Shown in pieces: positions 5,101 to 7,261 of a stretch of 7,261 bases of DNA. The DNA is from Gammaproteobacteria bacterium (lineage in GTDB: Bacteria; Pseudomonadota; Gammaproteobacteria; Pseudomonadales; UBA3067). The stretch is taken from contig NVVB01000063.1 in assembly GCA_002402085.1 (NCBI GenBank), forward strand, positions 1 through 7,261, in the 5' to 3' direction. The notes beneath the pieces were generated by a model. The model saw only the letters and a program-made list of their open reading frames with translations, made no database searches and was not told where the DNA came from. The position numbers were made by a program, and so were the translations under genes. The stretch's first letter is position 1; each line of letters opens with the position of its first letter.

Positions 5101-7261
5101 AGGATTTTTTGCCTGATTCAAAGGGCTGTAAAAACTCATCGCGACCGGTAATTAAAAAACCACGCTGTCCCGTTTCTTGATCGACAATGTCGTAAGCGAT
5201 GGCCACCAAAAGCCTCTGCCCAGGCCGATTGGTGGCTTTAACAAACTTACGATTAATTTGCTCTAACTTAAAACGAATTCGATCCAGTACCCCTTTGCCT
5301 AAGCCCGCAGATATCACCTGCTCGATATCTGTGTACTTGGCTGTTTTGGCATTCACTTGTCTTCGAATACTTATTTCCGGATTGGCCGCGACCCTGAGCC
5401 ATTGCGCCGCCAAACCCTCCACAAGCTTTATTTCAGCTAACATCTCATCTACATCAAGTGCATCAGCAGCAATATTACGTAACTCAGCAAGTGACTGTAG
5501 CAACTCTTTTTGCCCGGCATGATAGGGCTCCAAAAAAGATTCGTCGCCGGTAATTAGGAAGCCTCGTTGACCCGTCTCTTGATCCACTAAATTCTTTGCC
5601 ACACGCAGTGATGCATTCACACCATGGAAATTTTGCGCGCGCGTAAAACTGCCACGAATGTCGTCCAAGAGCACCCGTATTTCATCCAGTATTGATTTAC
5701 CGGTAGCGCGCCGAACTACATTCTGAATTTGTGAAATAGTGTTGACGCTTCGCCCTTGCAACTTGTTACGCGCGAGTATTTGCGGAACTATCGATAGCTG
5801 ACGCCAACTATCCACCGCTTCACCCAGCCCATTAAGACCCGTGATCAATTGAATCCGACTGGCTTGGGGGGCATTGAGCACGCTCACCGACAGATCCATA
5901 TAACGCTTTTTATAGCGAACTAATTGCGTAGAATATTGTTTGATATAGGCCTGATCACCCGTAATAACAAAATTAGTGATTAGCGATTTCTGAGCCAAAA
6001 TGGCGTATTCAAGATCCGCAGCGATTAAAGCGGAATCTGATAAATCAAGCTGCCACAAGCCTTGTTGCAGCGCCGTCAATGATTTCAACAGCGTATCAAA
6101 CTGCTCCTCACCTTGCTGGCGACTTACAGTCGATTGCAATAAATCGAGGGGCGAACGTTCAGTCTCATTAATCTCTCTACGGGCTTTGATCTCTTTATCT
6201 GCGGCTTGGCTTTTCCATAAGCCCATATTAATGCGCAACTCTTCTAGATCCGCCATCACCGTCTCCTTACGGTAAATATTGGCAACCATGGCGCGCAAGG
6301 CCTGCACATGAATCTTAAAGTTTTTACCCCCACGATGAAACGGATCGAGAAACTCATCTCTACCGGTAATTAAATAACCCCGCTGACCTGTTTCTTGATC
6401 GACTATATCTTTTAGGATGGAAAGCACTAATATACGTGCTGATTCATTGCCCGCCTTTAAAAATATCTCCGAAAGATCATTTAAATACCGACGCGCCTCA
6501 TCAATGATTATTTTTCCTACGGAATTGGATAAGCGTGTTTCTAACGCACCATAAATCGATTTTTCTTGACTTTCCAACTCCGCCTCAGTCAAAATTCCTT
6601 GTCCTTGTCCTTGTCCTTGTCCTTGTCCTTGTCCTTGTCCTTGTCCTTGTCCTTGTCCTTGTCCTTGTCCTTGTCCTTGTCCTTGTCCTTGTCTACGTAA
6701 GTCTATTTCTATATTGGCTGCCTCCGTTAACCAACGTCGACTTAATATTTCCACTTGATCGATTATTTTATTCACTTCTTGCGCATCATACGCGTTCAAT
6801 ACAATGGAACGAAGCTCGTTCATATGCAGACGGAAATTTCTTTGCCCCGCATAATATGGCGCTAGAAATTGTTCATCTCCGGCAATTAGAAATCCTCGCT
6901 CACCGGTTTCCTGATCAACAATGTCTTTGGTTATCGCTAGAATTAGATTTTCCGCTTGTAACGCGTCCGCACGCCTAAACTTTTCAGTCAAACGACCGGT
7001 CAACACCCGTATATTATCAAGAATATCTTTGCCTGTTTTTTGACGCAGTACATTCTGAATGTAATCAAGGCGTATACTCTGCGGCTGGACTTTACGACGT
7101 TGGGCAATTTCTGGCTCAGCGGCTTGCAATATCCAAGCCTTTTCCAGCGTATCAATTTGATTGATTTTTTCAAGCTGCGCGGGGTTATCGTCAATCAACA
7201 ATTTAATATCCGCAATGGAATCATCCCACGCATTCTTAGCATCTACATAGGGCGCTAAAAA
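2135..7261 (-). CDS. Multi-CHASE3 hybrid sensor histidine kinase with three receiver domains (5' end outside the window)
   Basis: This membrane sensor kinase autophosphorylates a histidine and passes phosphate to aspartates of its own receivers. The frame is open to the right edge, so 1,708 C-terminal residues are visible (numbered from the first codon at 7261). In order: CHASE3-like modules 0-5 (about 1-768) with motif DIVDQETGQRGFLITG; one transmembrane helix (about 824-846); HAMP (847-900); coiled coil (901-950); HisKA with HELRTP, His961; HATPase_c (about 1064-1187) with N1076/N1080, DSGVG (1120-1124) and GGTGLGL (1149-1155); receivers REC1 (Asp1284, Lys1333), REC2 (Asp1406, Lys1456) and REC3 (Asp1619, Lys1671). 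All catalytic residues look intact. No HPt domain is visible, so a separate HPt protein or direct output is inferred. An N-terminal transmembrane helix is expected upstream. Module 3 has lost the DQETG core. The TTG at 7201 is not a credible start, because it lies inside a module. Signal and target are unknown. Confidence 0.93.
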   Translation of the reverse strand, partial: FLAPYVDAKNAWDDSIADIKLLIDDNPAQLEKINQIDTLEKAWILQAAEPEIAQRRKVQPQSIRLDYIQNVLRQKTGKDILDNIRVLTGRLTEKFRRADALQAENLILAITKDIVDQETGERGFLIAGDEQFLAPYYAGQRNFRLHMNELRSIVLNAYDAQEVNKIIDQVEILSRRWLTEAANIEIDLRRQGQGQGQGQGQGQGQGQGQGQGQGQGQGQGQGILTEAELESQEKSIYGALETRLSNSVGKIIIDEARRYLNDLSEIFLKAGNESARILVLSILKDIVDQETGQRGYLITGRDEFLDPFHRGGKNFKIHVQALRAMVANIYRKETVMADLEELRINMGLWKSQAADKEIKARREINETERSPLDLLQSTVSRQQGEEQFDTLLKSLTALQQGLWQLDLSDSALIAADLEYAILAQKSLITNFVITGDQAYIKQYSTQLVRYKKRYMDLSVSVLNAPQASRIQLITGLNGLGEAVDSWRQLSIVPQILARNKLQGRSVNTISQIQNVVRRATGKSILDEIRVLLDDIRGSFTRAQNFHGVNASLRVAKNLVDQETGQRGFLITGDESFLEPYHAGQKELLQSLAELRNIAADALDVDEMLAEIKLVEGLAAQWLRVAANPEISIRRQVNAKTAKYTDIEQVISAGLGKGVLDRIRFKLEQINRKFVKATNRPGQRLLVAIAYDIVDQETGQRGFLITGRDEFLQPFESGKKSLTKHFEELKALVRLGYDAAQMKQQIALLTAKSEQWIAEAGEPEIALRRSLNETGATMNDVTALIENETGKKLMDELRAKIDGFINEERRLIGVRTLKAERAAESTALITLLGTLLSIGVAMLTAVFVSRSIVGAVRRLSFATEKVAGGDFSEFVESPSCDEIGELADDFNDMIEQLRKSKEFEDISSTELHAQAERLSLQKSQIEQKNAELTSSQADLKLNAEELKRSSKYKSEFLANMSHELRTPLNSLLILSKHLMDNKKGNLDVSQVECAGIINEGGKDLLNIITDILDLSKVEAGMLSLHVEEVCIGQTLQRLEQQFAPIAGDKDVKLIFEDASGLDKMITDNQRLHQILKNFLSNAFKFTMRGEVIVTAFRPKDGFNYLRESLKGVPTVGFSVKDSGVGIPEEKINLIFESFQQADGSTSRQYGGTGLGLTISRELASFLGGEIKLTSTEGKGSTFTLLLPETLVLDEDDAQVSNQSQAQSHSLFPALSESPSDSNNMANQDAEAGRGEAILVIEDDPAFNKVLMDIVRETGFRCHTASNGETGLKLALAHEPSGILLDMGLPDMDGLEVLGKLKANPKTARIPVEIITARDVNIELLQSGAVGVIQKPAKEDEVVEALRSFSRATQSDINKILVVEDELVGQNALRIMLQESGLDVDCVSSGENAIKAASTGCYHCMILDLGLPDIDGLEVLERLRSSMPVPPPVVVYTGREINRNEQRQLEQYAISVIKKEDSFANLLGTVMTFLNSVESASHSQDTPSTTDAARASNASLGIQGQDSPSSGHDVQGSQIQSLDNQSVQEPSMQNQAALDQSVQHQSVPHGQSPDIELASGDSIALENRKVLLVDDDVRNLFSMSKILEGEGLEVVIAENGQVALDKLVATENDDIELIIMDIMMPVMDGYEAITEIRKINYLSELPIVAVTANAMPEDRQKCLDCGASDYMSKPVDTDALLSLLKLRLFKYAALPDKSASSLQSGQNKRN
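2624..2698 (-). repeat. Degenerate 15-base repeat encoding a Gln/Ser pentapeptide linker
   Basis: Between REC2 and REC3 the kinase has a low-complexity linker of about 90 residues rich in Gln, Ser and Asp. Within it five five-residue units follow each other (1522-1546): NQSVQ, EPSMQ, NQAAL, DQSVQ, HQSVP. At DNA level the two C-terminal units share an exact 12-base word, GTACCGATTGAT (2626-2637 and 2641-2652 on the + strand), 15 bases apart. The rest has diverged, so this repeat looks older than the Gln-Gly run. It probably acts as a flexible tether for the last receiver. Confidence 0.7.
4958..7261 (-). repeat. Tandem array of at least six CHASE3-like modules within the kinase gene
   Basis: Successive copies of the same roughly 135-residue unit are seen, each running GK-x-x-LD-x-IR ... 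DIVDQETGQRGFLITG-x-x-x-FL-x-PF/Y ... PEI-x-x-RR. Approximate spans are: module 0, 7094-7261 (partial); module 1, 6692-7033; module 2, 6176-6517; module 3, 5762-6112 (divergent, QKSLITNFVITG); module 4, 5360-5701; module 5, 4958-5299. Spacing between the ITG motifs is 134-140 residues once the Gln-Gly insertion is set aside. CHASE3 is an extracytoplasmic helical sensor domain normally present once, between two transmembrane helices; only after module 5 does a membrane helix appear. DNA similarity is highest around the motif: 42 of 48 bases agree between 5144-5191 and 6362-6409. More copies may lie off the right edge. Confidence 0.88.
6597..6692 (-). repeat. Perfect hexanucleotide tandem repeat (16 copies) encoding (Gln-Gly)16
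   Basis: Sixteen uninterrupted copies of CCTTGT (+ strand), 96 bases, lie inside the kinase gene. In the coding frame they give CAA GGA repeated, that is residues 191-222 as (QG)16, placed directly after the conserved EI-x-x-RR end of module 1 and before the first helix of module 2. Every copy is identical, with no synonymous drift, which points to recent expansion or ongoing slippage. Since the unit is six bases, gain or loss of copies changes only linker length by two residues and never the frame. Other modules have ordinary short linkers at this place. Confidence 0.97.

Noticed and set aside
6597..6692. Short-repeat array as a CRISPR
   Set aside because: Six-base units with no spacers, in frame within a coding gene; it is a simple-sequence repeat.
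6535..6978. Plus-strand open frame with a long Leu-Val run
   Set aside because: It is the antisense reading of the Gln-Gly repeat inside the kinase gene; the run only reflects the repeat, and no family motif is present.
7199..7201. TTG as the start codon of the kinase
   Set aside because: The frame stays open for 20 more codons to the edge, and those codons encode FLAPY and further residues that match the inside of a CHASE3 module, so the gene continues off the window.

Overview
The window looks like a chromosomal segment of a gammaproteobacterium, probably a marine or environmental one; the genus cannot be fixed from the sequence. The evidence is the 3' end of a 6S RNA followed by a 5-formyltetrahydrofolate cyclo-ligase gene (the ssrS-ygfA order of gammaproteobacteria), a VF530/DUF2132 gene, and a very large CHASE3 hybrid histidine kinase.

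Layout. Bases 1-68 are the 3' end of 6S RNA on the + strand. Bases 69-249 are a leader whose first part is extremely C-rich and G-poor, a candidate Rho-loading region. Bases 250-861 encode 5-formyltetrahydrofolate cyclo-ligase (+). Convergent to it at 871-996 (-) is a short gene for a 41-residue single-pass membrane protein. Bases 997-1433 hold no convincing gene but contain a long imperfect inverted repeat. Bases 1434-2005 (-) are a two-gene, translationally coupled operon: a VF530-type protein, then a conserved hypothetical protein; a perfect TATAAT box lies just upstream. From 2135 to the right edge (-) runs one gene, cut off at its 5' end, for a hybrid sensor kinase of more than 1,700 residues.

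The kinase dominates the window. Its sensory part contains at least six CHASE3-like modules in tandem (one partial at the edge, one divergent), then one transmembrane helix, HAMP, coiled coil, HisKA, HATPase_c and three receiver domains; no HPt domain is visible. The linker between the first two complete modules is a pure Gln-Gly run, (QG)16, encoded by 16 perfect copies of a hexanucleotide. Because the unit is six bases, copy-number change would lengthen or shorten the sensor without breaking the frame. A second, degenerate five-residue Gln/Ser repeat links receivers 2 and 3. This repeat-built sensor with a potentially length-variable linker is the most unusual thing here. Its signal and output are not shown by the sequence, and no neighbouring gene is clearly part of the same pathway.
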